From: Mollicutes bacterium
Lineage (GTDB): Bacteria; Bacillota_I; Bacilli_A; RF39; UBA660
Assembly: GCA_012513875.1 (NCBI GenBank)
Contig: JAAZBI010000048.1
Coordinates: 1 to 25,565 of the forward strand
Direction: 5' to 3'
Length of the DNA: 25,565 nt
Position numbers and translations under genes: made by a program. Shown here piece after piece: positions 1 to 6,770 of the stretch. The notes below the pieces were generated by a model. It was not told the origin of the DNA. It did not search any database and worked only from the letters and a program-made list of their open reading frames with translations. Each line of letters opens with the position of its first letter. The first letter of the stretch is position 1.

Positions 1-81
1 AAAAATTTGATCTGTATAACCAATGCCATCTGTTGAACCCTGAGCTGGATTAATTTTTAAATATAAATCTCTTAATTTCAT
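1..81 (-). CDS. Unknown protein, N-terminus only (cut by window edge)
   Basis: Only the first 27 codons are present; the gene runs leftward out of the window. It starts at ATG with a good ribosome site (AAGGAG, 5 nt before the ATG), 8 nt after the stop of the dTMP kinase gene, so it should be the next gene of the same transcript. The visible N-terminus contains DLYLKINP, then a Gly/Thr-rich stretch. I do not recognise a family. The pattern L-x-x-DLY-x-KINP also occurs at the N-terminus of the unknown gene at 8546-9385, which suggests a shared N-terminal motif. Function unknown. Confidence 0.6.
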   Translation of the reverse strand, partial: MKLRDLYLKINPAQGSTDGIGYTDQIF

Positions 82-89
82 AATGCTCC

Positions 90-761
90 TTATTTCATTT
101 TTTTAACTAATGAATAAACCTCTTCATGAATATTTTCTTTTGTTCTAATTCTATCATCTTTTATACAATTTATTATTTTAAACCCATATAATTTTGCTAA
201 TTCTAAATAAGTTTTTTCTGCATTAATCAAATGCTCTTCATTCATTTCGTGCTGATCTGGTTTTTCTAAACGATTCTTTTTTAATTCTAAAGCATATTTA
301 TAAGGCATATATAAAAAAATAGTTAAATCAGGATGAGGTAATTTTAATAAATCATATTCTAATGTTTCTAACCAACGATATATTTCTAATCTTTCTTTTG
401 ATGTTTTTAATTTGCCTCCTTGATGAGCCATATTAGATTCAATATAACGATCTAATAAAACATCATAACCTTGATCTAATAAAGATTCTATTTTAGAAAT
501 ATTATATTTTCTATCAGCTGCATAATATAAAGCTGCTACTTTAGGATCAACATTGCTTGCTCCTTCTGGAAACCAACCTTCAGAAATATATTCTTTACCT
601 AAATAAGGTCCACCAATTATTTTTCCTGTTGGTGTATCATACATTGGAAAACTTAATTTTTCAATTAATCTTTTTTCAGCTTTTAATCTTTCTAATAAAA
701 GATTAGATTGAGTTTCTTTTCCAGAACAATCTGTTCCTTCAATAACAATTAATTTCTTCAT
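90..761 (-). CDS. tmk: Thymidylate kinase (dTMP kinase)-like P-loop nucleotide kinase
   Basis: Predicted to phosphorylate dTMP to dTDP with ATP in the cytoplasm, the step after thymidylate synthase. The 223-aa protein opens with a strand followed by a P-loop at residues 9-17 (GTDCSGKET), where classical Tmk has G-x-D/E-G-x-GK-S/T-T. A DRY motif follows in LLDRYIES. The length fits the family (about 205-225). The segments around GPYLGK, GWFPEGASN and APDQHE-like PDQHE resemble a Tmk-like group I recall from Clostridia rather than the compact textbook form; this is from memory. The gene lies 17 nt after thyA and 8 nt before the next gene, so it is co-transcribed with its metabolic partner. A broader dNMP kinase role is possible. 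Confidence 0.85.
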   Translation of the reverse strand: MKKLIVIEGTDCSGKETQSNLLLERLKAEKRLIEKLSFPMYDTPTGKIIGGPYLGKEYISEGWFPEGASNVDPKVAALYYAADRKYNISKIESLLDQGYDVLLDRYIESNMAHQGGKLKTSKERLEIYRWLETLEYDLLKLPHPDLTIFLYMPYKYALELKKNRLEKPDQHEMNEEHLINAEKTYLELAKLYGFKIINCIKDDRIRTKENIHEEVYSLVKKMK

Positions 762-778
762 AATTGTATTCTCCTTTT

Positions 779-1681
779 TTATTGAGAAATAGGGAAAGGT
801 ATTGGTCCATGATGTTTATATTTTAAAACTTTTATATCTGCTAATTCTTCAGAATTATCAAAATCAAAAAATTCTTTAATTTCTGGATTTAACCATAATT
901 CTGGAGCTGATAAATCTTCTAACTCTTCCCCTCTTCTAATTTGTTTCTGTATTCCCGAAACTTGATCAACATAAATATGAGGATCATTAAGACTCCATCT
1001 CATTATACCAGGTTCATACCCAGTAACATGCGCTATCATATTAGCTAAAACAGCATATTGAGTAACGTTAAAAGGTAATCCTAAAGGAATATCACAAGAT
1101 CTTTGATGAACCCATAAATTTATTTTATTATTCCAAACATTCCATTCAGTTGACCAAACACAAGAAGGCAACACAGCTGTTGGCATATATTCATCTTGCC
1201 ATAAACTTTTAACCATTCTTCGATCTGTTGGTCTTTTTCTGATAGTTTCAATTAAACTTTGCATTAACTTATAACGCTCTGCAATAAAGCCATAAGCTGT
1301 TCCAATTGTATGAGCATTTTCAATTCCAAAATCTTTAGCAATTTCTTGTTTGACTAAATTACCATTTTCATCTAGAACCGTTTGAGTTGCTCTCCATATA
1401 CCATCTTCACCAATTTCCCAACCATCCCAAATGTTAACATTTCTTTCTTGAAGCCATCTCACATCATTCGATTGAACTTGATAAATCCATAGCATCTCTA
1501 AGATTGCTTTTGTAAAATATAATTTTTTAGTTGTTAAAACAGGAAATTCTTCTCCTAAATTAAATTCTAAATAGTAACCATCTAATTTGATTGCATTTGT
1601 TCCCGTTCTGCTTTCAACTTCAATTCCATCTTTCAAGATTTTTTTACACAATTCCAAATATTGTCGATCCCATTTTGTCAT
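779..1681 (-). CDS. thyA: Thymidylate synthase ThyA
   Basis: Makes dTMP from dUMP using methylene-tetrahydrofolate. With the start used here the protein has 300 residues. It shows DRR at 153-155 (phosphate binding), the catalytic Cys174 in LPSCVW, RSCD at 194-197, and Asn205 in LPFNV, the residue that selects dUMP over dCMP. The active-site context (SCVW...EW rather than PPCH...QF) and the C-terminal APELWLNPE...F.DF...KYKH resemble B. subtilis/phage phi3T ThyA. Start choice: the frame also offers TTG at 1687, but GGGAGG ends only 2 nt before it and 8 nt before the ATG at 1681, so ATG is preferred. It is followed closely by the dTMP kinase gene. Confidence 0.93.
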   Translation of the reverse strand: MTKWDRQYLELCKKILKDGIEVESRTGTNAIKLDGYYLEFNLGEEFPVLTTKKLYFTKAILEMLWIYQVQSNDVRWLQERNVNIWDGWEIGEDGIWRATQTVLDENGNLVKQEIAKDFGIENAHTIGTAYGFIAERYKLMQSLIETIRKRPTDRRMVKSLWQDEYMPTAVLPSCVWSTEWNVWNNKINLWVHQRSCDIPLGLPFNVTQYAVLANMIAHVTGYEPGIMRWSLNDPHIYVDQVSGIQKQIRRGEELEDLSAPELWLNPEIKEFFDFDNSEELADIKVLKYKHHGPIPFPISQ

Positions 1682-1713
1682 TTTCAAAACCTCCCTAAGT
1701 TTTATATGTTTTT

Positions 1714-1722
1714 ATTATAACA
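1714..1722 (-). promoter_or_regulatory. Possible internal promoter for thyA (extended -10)
   Basis: On the minus strand TGTTATAAT (a perfect extended -10, TGnTATAAT) sits about 33 nt before the thyA ATG, just beyond the stop of the upstream phosphatase gene. No good -35 box is visible. This could let thyA and tmk be expressed separately from the Nudix/phosphatase genes, but AT-rich DNA gives such matches by chance. Confidence 0.4.
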
Positions 1723-1725
1723 CAT

Positions 1726-2379
1726 TTATTTTTTATGTGGTCCACCATAAATATATTTTTCAGTGCTTACTTTATCAATTCTTTCAATCATTCTAATTGA
1801 ACAATTTTTTAAATTGGGTTCAGCATTAAACCATTCTGGTGAATAATGAAACCAATTCATTATAATCGTTCTAATAGTTGTACCATGAGAAACAATAAAA
1901 AACACTTCTTCTTCATCACGAAAAATTGTATTTATAAACTGTTTTGTTCTAAGAGCAACATCATAAGGGCTTTCACCTTGAGGAAGCTTTGCATAAAACT
2001 TTCCATCATTCTGATAATAATTGTTATAATGAGAAAATTCTTCTGGATATTTGTTTTTAATAGTATCGATTTCTTTATCACTAAATAAACCATATCTTTG
2101 TTCAATTAAAGTGATATCTTCTTTAATATTTTCCAACTTTAAATAATCATTAATTATTTTAGCTGTTTCTCTGGTTCTTTCAAAAGGACTTACCCATAAC
2201 ACTGCTTTAGTTAAATCAATATTATTTTCAATAACAAAATCTTTTAAAAATTTACCAGCTTCTTCAGCTTCTCTTTTTCCTTTATCTGATAAATAAACTT
2301 TGTGATCAGGTAATCCAATTGTATAATTTTCTTTTGTATTTTGAATCGATTCACCATGTCTAATTAAAAAAATCTTCAT
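1726..2379 (-). CDS. Histidine phosphatase superfamily (phosphoglycerate-mutase-like) protein
   Basis: A 217-aa protein of the branch-1 histidine phosphatase family. It has the RHGE signature at residues 7-10 (His8 is the expected phospho-acceptor), SPFERTRET at 64-72 with the conserved Arg, and the second catalytic His165 in VSHGTTIR. This fold covers cofactor-dependent phosphoglycerate mutases, fructose-2,6-bisphosphatase-like and broad phosphatases; the substrate cannot be read from the sequence. Its ATG overlaps the TGA of the upstream Nudix frame (ATGA), indicating translational coupling, and thyA begins 44 nt later. A nucleotide- or sugar-phosphate housekeeping role would suit the operon, but that is inference. 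Confidence 0.85.
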   Translation of the reverse strand: MKIFLIRHGESIQNTKENYTIGLPDHKVYLSDKGKREAEEAGKFLKDFVIENNIDLTKAVLWVSPFERTRETAKIINDYLKLENIKEDITLIEQRYGLFSDKEIDTIKNKYPEEFSHYNNYYQNDGKFYAKLPQGESPYDVALRTKQFINTIFRDEEEVFFIVSHGTTIRTIIMNWFHYSPEWFNAEPNLKNCSIRMIERIDKVSTEKYIYGGPHKK

Positions 2380-2882
2380 AATTCTAACTCCATTTCTAAA
2401 GTATTTAAAATAGTAATAATTTCTTTTTGAAAAAATATGTTTCGAGAATTATTATTAATGTTTTTTAAATCTTTCAGAGGTAACAACTCTAATTTGAATT
2501 TATTTTTCATCTCTTTTTTAGTCAATTTTTGATTTATATTTAAAACACCTTTATATTTCCCAATAAAATAATTAGTTTTAATTAACCTATTTTTAACCTT
2601 CCCATTTCTTTTCAGATAATCTTTTTGATAGAATTCTGAACAAACTATAAATTTTAATTCTGTTTCTTCATAATCACAACCTATTTCTTCTTTTAACTCT
2701 CTGATAAGAGCTGTTATTATGGTTTCATTTTCATCTATTGATCCTCCTGGAAATAAATAAACCCCACCATAGTTTGCTACTAAAACTTGTCCTTTTTCAT
2801 TGATAAGAATAGCTCTAGATTTTAAACCATATTCTTTAATGTCATCACTTTTTTAATTGTAATCATTAATAATTAAATCCAT
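2376..2882 (-). pseudogene. Nudix hydrolase, reading frame interrupted by TAA at codon 10
   Basis: The frame encodes a Nudix protein of 168 residues (counting the stop). After the ATG at 2880-2882 come nine codons, an in-frame TAA (2853-2855), then an unbroken frame to TGA at 2376-2378. The Nudix box is complete: GGSIDENE, then REL, then KEEIG (G-x5-E-x7-RE-x2-EE-x-G). It follows VLVANYGGVYLFP, a usual Nudix strand pattern. Members hydrolyse nucleoside-diphosphate derivatives such as oxidised dNTPs. No ATG, GTG or TTG lies in frame between the TAA and the Nudix box; an ATT at 2838-2840 is the only near alternative. The ATG has GGTG upstream and a promoter just before it. The rest of the frame is intact and its stop overlaps the next start, so the disruption is recent, a sequencing error, or a non-standard start. 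Confidence 0.75.
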
Positions 2883-2904
2883 AATATCACCACTTATTAA
2901 GTGT

Positions 2905-2913
2905 ATTATATCA
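2905..2913 (-). promoter_or_regulatory. Extended -10 promoter for the Nudix-phosphatase-thyA-tmk unit
   Basis: The minus strand reads TGATATAAT (TGnTATAAT) about 23 nt before the Nudix ATG and directly after the T-run of the tRNA-Leu terminator. The -35 region falls inside that terminator and is not a clear match. Confidence 0.55.
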
Positions 2914-2919
2914 CATAAT

Positions 2920-2944
2920 AAAAAAACGAACTTTTTTAGTTCGT
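2920..2944 (-). terminator. Intrinsic terminator of tRNA-Leu
   Basis: On the minus strand a 6-bp stem (ACGAAC/GTTCGT) with an A-rich 7-nt loop is followed by a run of seven T. It lies 12 nt past the tRNA CCA end. Confidence 0.8.
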
Positions 2945-2956
2945 ATAATTTTAATT

Positions 2957-3041
2957 TGGTGCGGGTAAAGGGACTTGAACCCCCATGGATTACTCCGCTA
3001 GATCCTAAGTCTAGTGCGTCTGCCAATTCCGCCATACCCGC
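2957..3041 (-). tRNA. tRNA-Leu (anticodon TAG)
   Basis: An 85-nt class II tRNA with encoded CCA. The acceptor arm GCGGGTA pairs with TACCCGC. The anticodon stem CTAGA/TCTAG encloses loop CTTAGGA, giving anticodon TAG (Leu, CUN codons). The long variable arm suits Leu, and the T-loop TTCAAGT is normal, with two G-T pairs at the base of the T stem. It has its own promoter and terminator. Confidence 0.95.
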
Positions 3042-3048
3042 TTTTAAA

Positions 3049-3067
3049 GCTGAAATAAATTCAGCTA
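3049..3067 (-). other. Hairpin in the 5' leader of the tRNA-Leu transcript
   Basis: A perfect 7-bp inverted repeat, AGCTGAA-5nt-TTCAGCT, ends 8 nt before the mature tRNA-Leu 5' end. The predicted start site lies at its upstream edge, so the pre-tRNA leader would be almost entirely this hairpin. Only three T follow it, so it is a poor terminator for the upstream gene. Confidence 0.5.
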
Positions 3068-3072
3068 GTGAT

Positions 3073-3081
3073 AGTATAACA
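3073..3081 (-). promoter_or_regulatory. Extended -10 promoter of tRNA-Leu
   Basis: The minus strand reads TGTTATACT (TGnTATACT) about 32 nt before the mature tRNA end. No strong -35 box is visible. Confidence 0.5.
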
Positions 3082-3097
3082 TATTCTTAAAAATTTG

Positions 3098-5074
3098 TTA
3101 ATTATTTTTAAAGAAATTGTTTCTCAATATTTTTTCTGATATATCGTAATAATTATCAACTTTACTTTGTTGTTTATTAATATATTTATTACTAGATGTC
3201 CCTTTTATTTTGTTGCCAAAAGAAACATAATTTTTCCCATCATACCAAGAGTAATCTTTATACAAGACCAATGGTTCATAATGTTTCGAAAAAATATCAT
3301 TTCCTAAATAATAACGATAATCTGCTTCTAAACCAAATAAATTGATTAATGTTGGTAATAAATCAAAAGATTGAAAAACTAAATCTATTTCTTGAGGTTG
3401 AATATCTTTTGACCAAATAACTAAAGGTGCATTTGATTTTTCATAATTTTCTGTAAAACCAGTATATTTTTTATAAGTATTCTTATTAATTGTATAAGGA
3501 TAGTGATCAGTTGTTATAATTATAACTGTATTATCTATTAAATCTTTTGTTTCTAAATCTTCCATTAATGCTTTTACAAACAAATCTAATTCTATTTGAC
3601 TAGCTATATAAGATTTTATTTCTTCTGGTGGAGATTTATTAATTGATTTAAAATAAGCTTCTACCTTTTCATAATGTTTTTGTACTGCTAAATGAGTTTC
3701 ATTATATGGACTATGACCACTTAAAGTTATAATATAACTTAAGAATTTATCACCTTTAGTAATTTTATCTTTCGCTTTTTCATAAAATGTTTCATCATAT
3801 CTTTTTTCTATATTAGATAAATTCAATTCTATTTGGCCATAAAATTCTTGATAACCTAATCCTTCATAAACTAAATTTCTAGTATAAAATTCTTTATCAT
3901 TACTATGAAAAGCTTTAGTTAAATATTCTTTATTATTAAACAAGTTCGCTAAAGAATGATAATATGAATTACGATTATATGTATAACAAGTTGGCCCATC
4001 ATTGATTGAAGGAATAATTCCTGTATTATAAATTATTTCTGTATCACAAGTTGTTCTTGGATAAACAGGAACATGATAATTAGTAAAATTTAATCCTGTT
4101 TCCATCAAATTAAAAATATAAGGTGTTAATTCTTCGTTTATAGCTAAATTATCAAATGATTCAGCCATAATAAAGATTAAATTTTTATCTTTAAATATTC
4201 CACTATATTCATTTGTTTCGTGTTCTTTAGGATGATCATTAAAATATTTGATTATTTCGGAACGATATTGATTTTTTGATTTAAATAATCCTCCAATTGA
4301 TTTAGTTAAATCTCTAAATAAATATTGATTAATTCCATAACGAGAAATAAATCTTTGATGATTATAAACTGTTTGATATAAATAATGATCTGATGTATAT
4401 AATCTAGCTTCTTTAACTGGATATTGAGCGTTAAATTGAACTAAAAAATATAATAAAAATAATATAATAAAATTAATTCCTTTAATTTGGATAGCTTTCT
4501 TTTGCTTGATTTTTAAATAAATAATAAAACTTAATATTCCTAAAAATAAATATACTAAATAAATAAATTTAAAGTGAATAACTCCAGATGCAAACTCTGC
4601 TCCTTCTTTAATAACAACTATTTCTGCTACTGATAAAAAATCATTAAAAATAAAACAATAAATATCTTGTATGATTAAATAAATAGGAATAAAGAAAAAT
4701 AAAAATCCAAAATATATATCTTTTAATTTGTTTTTTAAAAATAAAGACATTAGATTTATATAATAGATAAAAAAACTAATTGAAATAAAAAACAAATAAG
4801 TAACGACAATTTTATTTTCAATAACAAAAATAATTTCTAATAAGAACATAAATAAACTTAATAATAAAATTTCTTTCCAACGTTCTTTAATAGTTTTTTT
4901 AAACAAAAGAATTAAAAAAACTATTAATATTAATGATAAACCAAAAATACTATTTAAAAATATTTTTTCTAAAGGTTTACCAATAAAATTATAATAATAT
5001 ATTCCAAATATTATTGCTGTCAATAAAAATAAAGATAGTGTTATAGCTATTTTTTTGTCTTTGAATAATTTCAT
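3098..5074 (-). CDS. LtaS-family (lipoteichoic acid synthase-like) membrane sulfatase-fold enzyme
   Basis: A 658-aa membrane enzyme of the LTA synthase/alkaline phosphatase-like family. Such enzymes transfer glycerol-phosphate from phosphatidylglycerol to a growing polymer or glycolipid outside the cell. The N-terminal third has about seven hydrophobic segments (LtaS has five). The extracellular catalytic domain follows. Visible active-site residues are Glu305 (MAESFD, metal), Thr342 (RTTCDTE, nucleophile), His454 (GHSPYN) and Asp523-His524 (TTDHYP, metal), matching the LtaS set. It could be LTA synthase proper, an LTA primase or another phosphoglycerol transferase. A weak ribosome site (GGGAT) precedes the ATG. 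It is monocistronic, with its own promoter, and lies between two tRNA genes. Confidence 0.88.
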   Translation of the reverse strand: MKLFKDKKIAITLSLFLLTAIIFGIYYYNFIGKPLEKIFLNSIFGLSLILIVFLILLFKKTIKERWKEILLLSLFMFLLEIIFVIENKIVVTYLFFISISFFIYYINLMSLFLKNKLKDIYFGFLFFFIPIYLIIQDIYCFIFNDFLSVAEIVVIKEGAEFASGVIHFKFIYLVYLFLGILSFIIYLKIKQKKAIQIKGINFIILFLLYFLVQFNAQYPVKEARLYTSDHYLYQTVYNHQRFISRYGINQYLFRDLTKSIGGLFKSKNQYRSEIIKYFNDHPKEHETNEYSGIFKDKNLIFIMAESFDNLAINEELTPYIFNLMETGLNFTNYHVPVYPRTTCDTEIIYNTGIIPSINDGPTCYTYNRNSYYHSLANLFNNKEYLTKAFHSNDKEFYTRNLVYEGLGYQEFYGQIELNLSNIEKRYDETFYEKAKDKITKGDKFLSYIITLSGHSPYNETHLAVQKHYEKVEAYFKSINKSPPEEIKSYIASQIELDLFVKALMEDLETKDLIDNTVIIITTDHYPYTINKNTYKKYTGFTENYEKSNAPLVIWSKDIQPQEIDLVFQSFDLLPTLINLFGLEADYRYYLGNDIFSKHYEPLVLYKDYSWYDGKNYVSFGNKIKGTSSNKYINKQQSKVDNYYDISEKILRNNFFKNN

Positions 5075-5097
5075 CTTGATCCCATACTTTCTTTTAA

Positions 5098-5126
5098 ATT
5101 ATACTCTTTTCATTTTAAAAAAACAA
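5098..5126 (-). promoter_or_regulatory. SigA-type promoter of the LtaS-like gene
   Basis: Minus strand: -35 TTGTTT (5121-5126), 17-nt spacer, -10 TATAAT (5098-5103), 23 nt before the ATG. It follows directly on the tRNA-Ile terminator T-run. Confidence 0.7.
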
Positions 5127-5128
5127 TC

Positions 5129-5152
5129 AAAAAAAAATTACATCTCTGTAAA
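5129..5152 (-). terminator. Intrinsic terminator of tRNA-Ile2
   Basis: On the minus strand a 5-bp stem TTACA/TGTAA closed by a GAGA tetraloop is followed by nine T, beginning 7 nt after the CCA end. Confidence 0.75.
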
Positions 5153-5158
5153 ATTTTT

Positions 5159-5235
5159 TGGTGGACCCTGTAGGGCTCGGACCTACGACCTCCCGGTTAT
5201 GAGCCGGATGCTCTAACCAACTGAGCTAAGGGTCC
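5159..5235 (-). tRNA. tRNA-Ile2 (anticodon CAT, lysidine type)
   Basis: A 77-nt tRNA with encoded CCA and acceptor GGACCCT/AGGGTCC. The anticodon loop CTCATAA gives CAT. The loop CTCATAA, the CTTAGCTCAGT D-arm start and the GGTCG variable region match tRNA-Ile2, whose C34 is converted to lysidine by TilS to read AUA. Elongator tRNA-Met usually has TTCATAC, and initiator tRNA would have a mismatched first pair. Odd: the T-loop reads TCCGAGC instead of TTCGAnT, so the nearly universal U55 is C. Amino-acid assignment about 85% sure. Confidence 0.9.
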
Positions 5236-5246
5236 ATTGCCTTTAT

Positions 5247-5275
5247 ATAATATCACATTATATTTTCATTGGCAA
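5247..5275 (-). promoter_or_regulatory. Strong promoter of tRNA-Ile2
   Basis: Minus strand: -35 TTGCCA (5270-5275), 17-nt spacer ending in TGA, -10 TATTAT (5247-5252), an extended -10. The -10 ends 12 nt before the mature tRNA 5' end, so the leader is only a few nucleotides. Confidence 0.75.
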
Positions 5276-5277
5276 TA

Positions 5278-5535
5278 TTATTTAGTTCTTTTTAAAACTT
5301 TTTTCATAGTTTCTTGATAAATACTGTCTTCTAAATAAGCACCATAAGGAACTTCAATAATTGGATTTGATATAATTGGATCAATATGAGGAGAATTAGT
5401 TCCATATATTTCACAACATAAATATGCTTTGCATTCTTCACATAAATAATGATAACAAGTATAATACTCTCCTCCTATTTCTACATGATTAGGACTAATA
5501 AATAACAATGTTCTTGTTTGATGATTACATTTCAT
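5278..5535 (-). CDS. Small Cys-rich protein of unknown function
   Basis: An 85-aa protein I do not recognise. Its first half is rich in possible zinc ligands: Cys3, His5, Cys27, His29, Cys32 and Cys35 (CEEC), Cys40 and Cys41. That pattern suggests a small zinc-ribbon-like fold, without showing function. The C-terminal half holds a Pro/Ile-rich stretch and a short Lys-rich end. There is no signal peptide. It starts at ATG with GGAGG 4 nt upstream. An intrinsic terminator lies between it and the upstream gene, so it probably depends on read-through from the promoter at 6022-6050. Confidence 0.7.
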   Translation of the reverse strand: MKCNHQTRTLLFISPNHVEIGGEYYTCYHYLCEECKAYLCCEIYGTNSPHIDPIISNPIIEVPYGAYLEDSIYQETMKKVLKRTK

Positions 5536-5546
5536 TTTACCTCCAT

Positions 5547-5571
5547 AAAAAAAGAAGATTTCTCTTCTTTT
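5547..5571 (-). terminator. Intrinsic terminator between two small genes
   Basis: Minus strand: 8-bp stem AAAGAAGA/TCTTCTTT with a GAAA tetraloop, then a T-run. The hairpin begins inside the TAA of the 138-aa gene, and its T-run ends about 3 nt before the GGAGG of the Cys-rich gene, so read-through would set expression of the latter. Confidence 0.75.
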
Positions 5572-5986
5572 ATTTTTCTAACAACTTCAATAAATTAATT
5601 TTAAACATATCTCTTTCTGCATTTTGTTTAGAAAGAATTACTCCATCAAAAGTAGATAATTCACTACGATGTCCTTCTGTTAAAATATCAGTTGGTGTAA
5701 TTGTATTAAATAAAACAATATGTTTATCTTCATAAACAGTATAGTTTAACTTCATATCACCATGTACTTTAGCAAACATTTCATTAGTTGGTAATTTTAA
5801 TTCATAAGTCTTAGTTTGATTTTTACTATTTGTTTCAATTAACTTACCTAACATTTTTCCTTCTTTAATAGACGGATAATAATCAAACACTAATTTTTTG
5901 TAAGCTATCATGTTGTATTTTTTCACAGATTTTTCTAACTTACGAAAATCATTTTCGTTTAAGTATTCAAAAACATAACCTTTCAT
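5570..5986 (-). CDS. Conserved-looking cytoplasmic protein of unknown function
   Basis: A 138-aa protein without signal peptide, membrane segment or Cys. It mixes basic and acidic residues evenly and looks like a folded alpha/beta protein; the middle (TYELKLPTNEMFAKVHG and VLFNTITPTD) suggests strands. I cannot assign a family. It is the first gene after a consensus promoter (TTGACA-17-TATAAT) and has a GGGGG-type ribosome site 9 nt before the ATG, so it is probably well expressed. It is followed at its stop codon by a terminator and then by the Cys-rich gene. Confidence 0.75.
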   Translation of the reverse strand: MKGYVFEYLNENDFRKLEKSVKKYNMIAYKKLVFDYYPSIKEGKMLGKLIETNSKNQTKTYELKLPTNEMFAKVHGDMKLNYTVYEDKHIVLFNTITPTDILTEGHRSELSTFDGVILSKQNAERDMFKINLLKLLEK

Positions 5987-6021
5987 AATATAACCCCCTT
6001 ATATTCTCATTAAGTGACTAG

Positions 6022-6050
6022 ATTATAGCATAAAAACTCTTTTTTGTCAA
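6022..6050 (-). promoter_or_regulatory. Consensus SigA promoter (TTGACA-17-TATAAT)
   Basis: Minus strand: -35 TTGACA (6045-6050), exactly 17 nt, -10 TATAAT (6022-6027), about 36 nt before the ATG of the 138-aa gene. Both boxes are perfect. Confidence 0.85.
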
Positions 6051-6057
6051 ATTGTGT

Positions 6058-6080
6058 AAAAAAGAATAGTTACCTATTCT
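6058..6080 (-). terminator. Intrinsic terminator of the rsmE operon
   Basis: Minus strand: 7-bp stem AGAATAG/CTATTCT with a GTAA tetraloop, then six T. The 5' arm includes the TAG stop of the membrane-anchored acidic protein gene. Confidence 0.82.
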
Positions 6081-6766
6081 AAATTATTACGGAATTTTTT
6101 TAAATTATTTAAAAATTTTTCTTCTTCTAACATCTCTGGTGTTTGAGGTTTAATTATTTGTGGTTGTTCTTGGATTTTTTCTACTTTTGGTGGTTCATGA
6201 TTAACAATAGTTTCTTTTTGAATATTTTCTTGAGAACCATAGATTGGTGAGATAAAAATTGAATTCTTAAATCCTGGTTTTTCTTGTTCAGGAGTAATCA
6301 CATATGGTTCTGCTTGTTCAATTTTTTCATCCTCTTCAATTTTGTGAACAAGATTATCTAAATTAAATTCTTCTTTAGTTTCAGTTGTTGGTTTACCAAT
6401 TTTTTGAATCAATTCATTATAACTTATAACTGATGTTTCTTCTTGATCTTCTTCATATTTAGTTAAATCAATCGCTTTATTATCTAATTGTTGTTGAATC
6501 TTATCAGTTATTTCTTTTAAATTGCGAGTTTTTTCGTTATCTTCATCAATTTCTAAATTACTATAAATATCGTCTAATTCTTGTTCTTTACGGATAATTA
6601 ATTTTTGACGATTACTTCTTTTTTGATCTAATAAAATAATAGATAAAATAATAGAAATAAAAGTTAAAATCAAAATGATATAAATAATTAATTTTGATAT
6701 TTCAGGTAAATTCAAATAATAATTTCTAATATTATCAAAAAAATCTCTTGCGCTTAAAAGATACAT
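6074..6766 (-). CDS. Single-pass membrane protein with long acidic, disordered tail
   Basis: A 230-aa protein with one hydrophobic segment at about residues 25-46 (LIIYIILILTFISIILSIIL), followed by a basic stop-transfer patch (KRSNRQK). The rest is cytoplasmic by the positive-inside rule. It has a charged, probably coiled-coil part (about 58-105), then a Glu/Gln/Pro-rich low-complexity tail. Two short ordered-looking motifs stand out: FISPIYG near residue 170 and a Lys-rich C-terminal helix. Such tails with an isolated hydrophobic motif are often docking peptides; a cell-division or envelope scaffold is possible but unproven. It starts 4 nt after the rsmE stop with GAGGTG upstream, so it is co-transcribed with rsmE and ends at a terminator. 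Confidence 0.75.
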   Translation of the reverse strand: MYLLSARDFFDNIRNYYLNLPEISKLIIYIILILTFISIILSIILLDQKRSNRQKLIIRKEQELDDIYSNLEIDEDNEKTRNLKEITDKIQQQLDNKAIDLTKYEEDQEETSVISYNELIQKIGKPTTETKEEFNLDNLVHKIEEDEKIEQAEPYVITPEQEKPGFKNSIFISPIYGSQENIQKETIVNHEPPKVEKIQEQPQIIKPQTPEMLEEEKFLNNLKKFRNNLE

Positions 6767-6770
6767 AATT

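Noticed and set aside
779..1681. thyA as part of a prophage or mobile element
   Set aside because: It resembles the phage phi3T type, but neighbours are housekeeping genes and no integrase, att site or structural phage gene is present.
1587..2088. Plus-strand frames opposite thyA and the phosphatase
   Set aside because: Antisense shadows of well-supported genes, without ribosome sites or family features.
2853..3035. Open frame on the minus strand across the tRNA-Leu (MAELADALDLGSSG...)
   Set aside because: It is the translated tRNA-Leu gene plus its terminator. Only its last ten codons matter, as the true start of the Nudix frame.
3049..3067. Hairpin as intrinsic terminator of the LtaS-like gene
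   Set aside because: Only three T follow the stem, and a promoter-like TGTTATACT lies just upstream; leader structure fits better.
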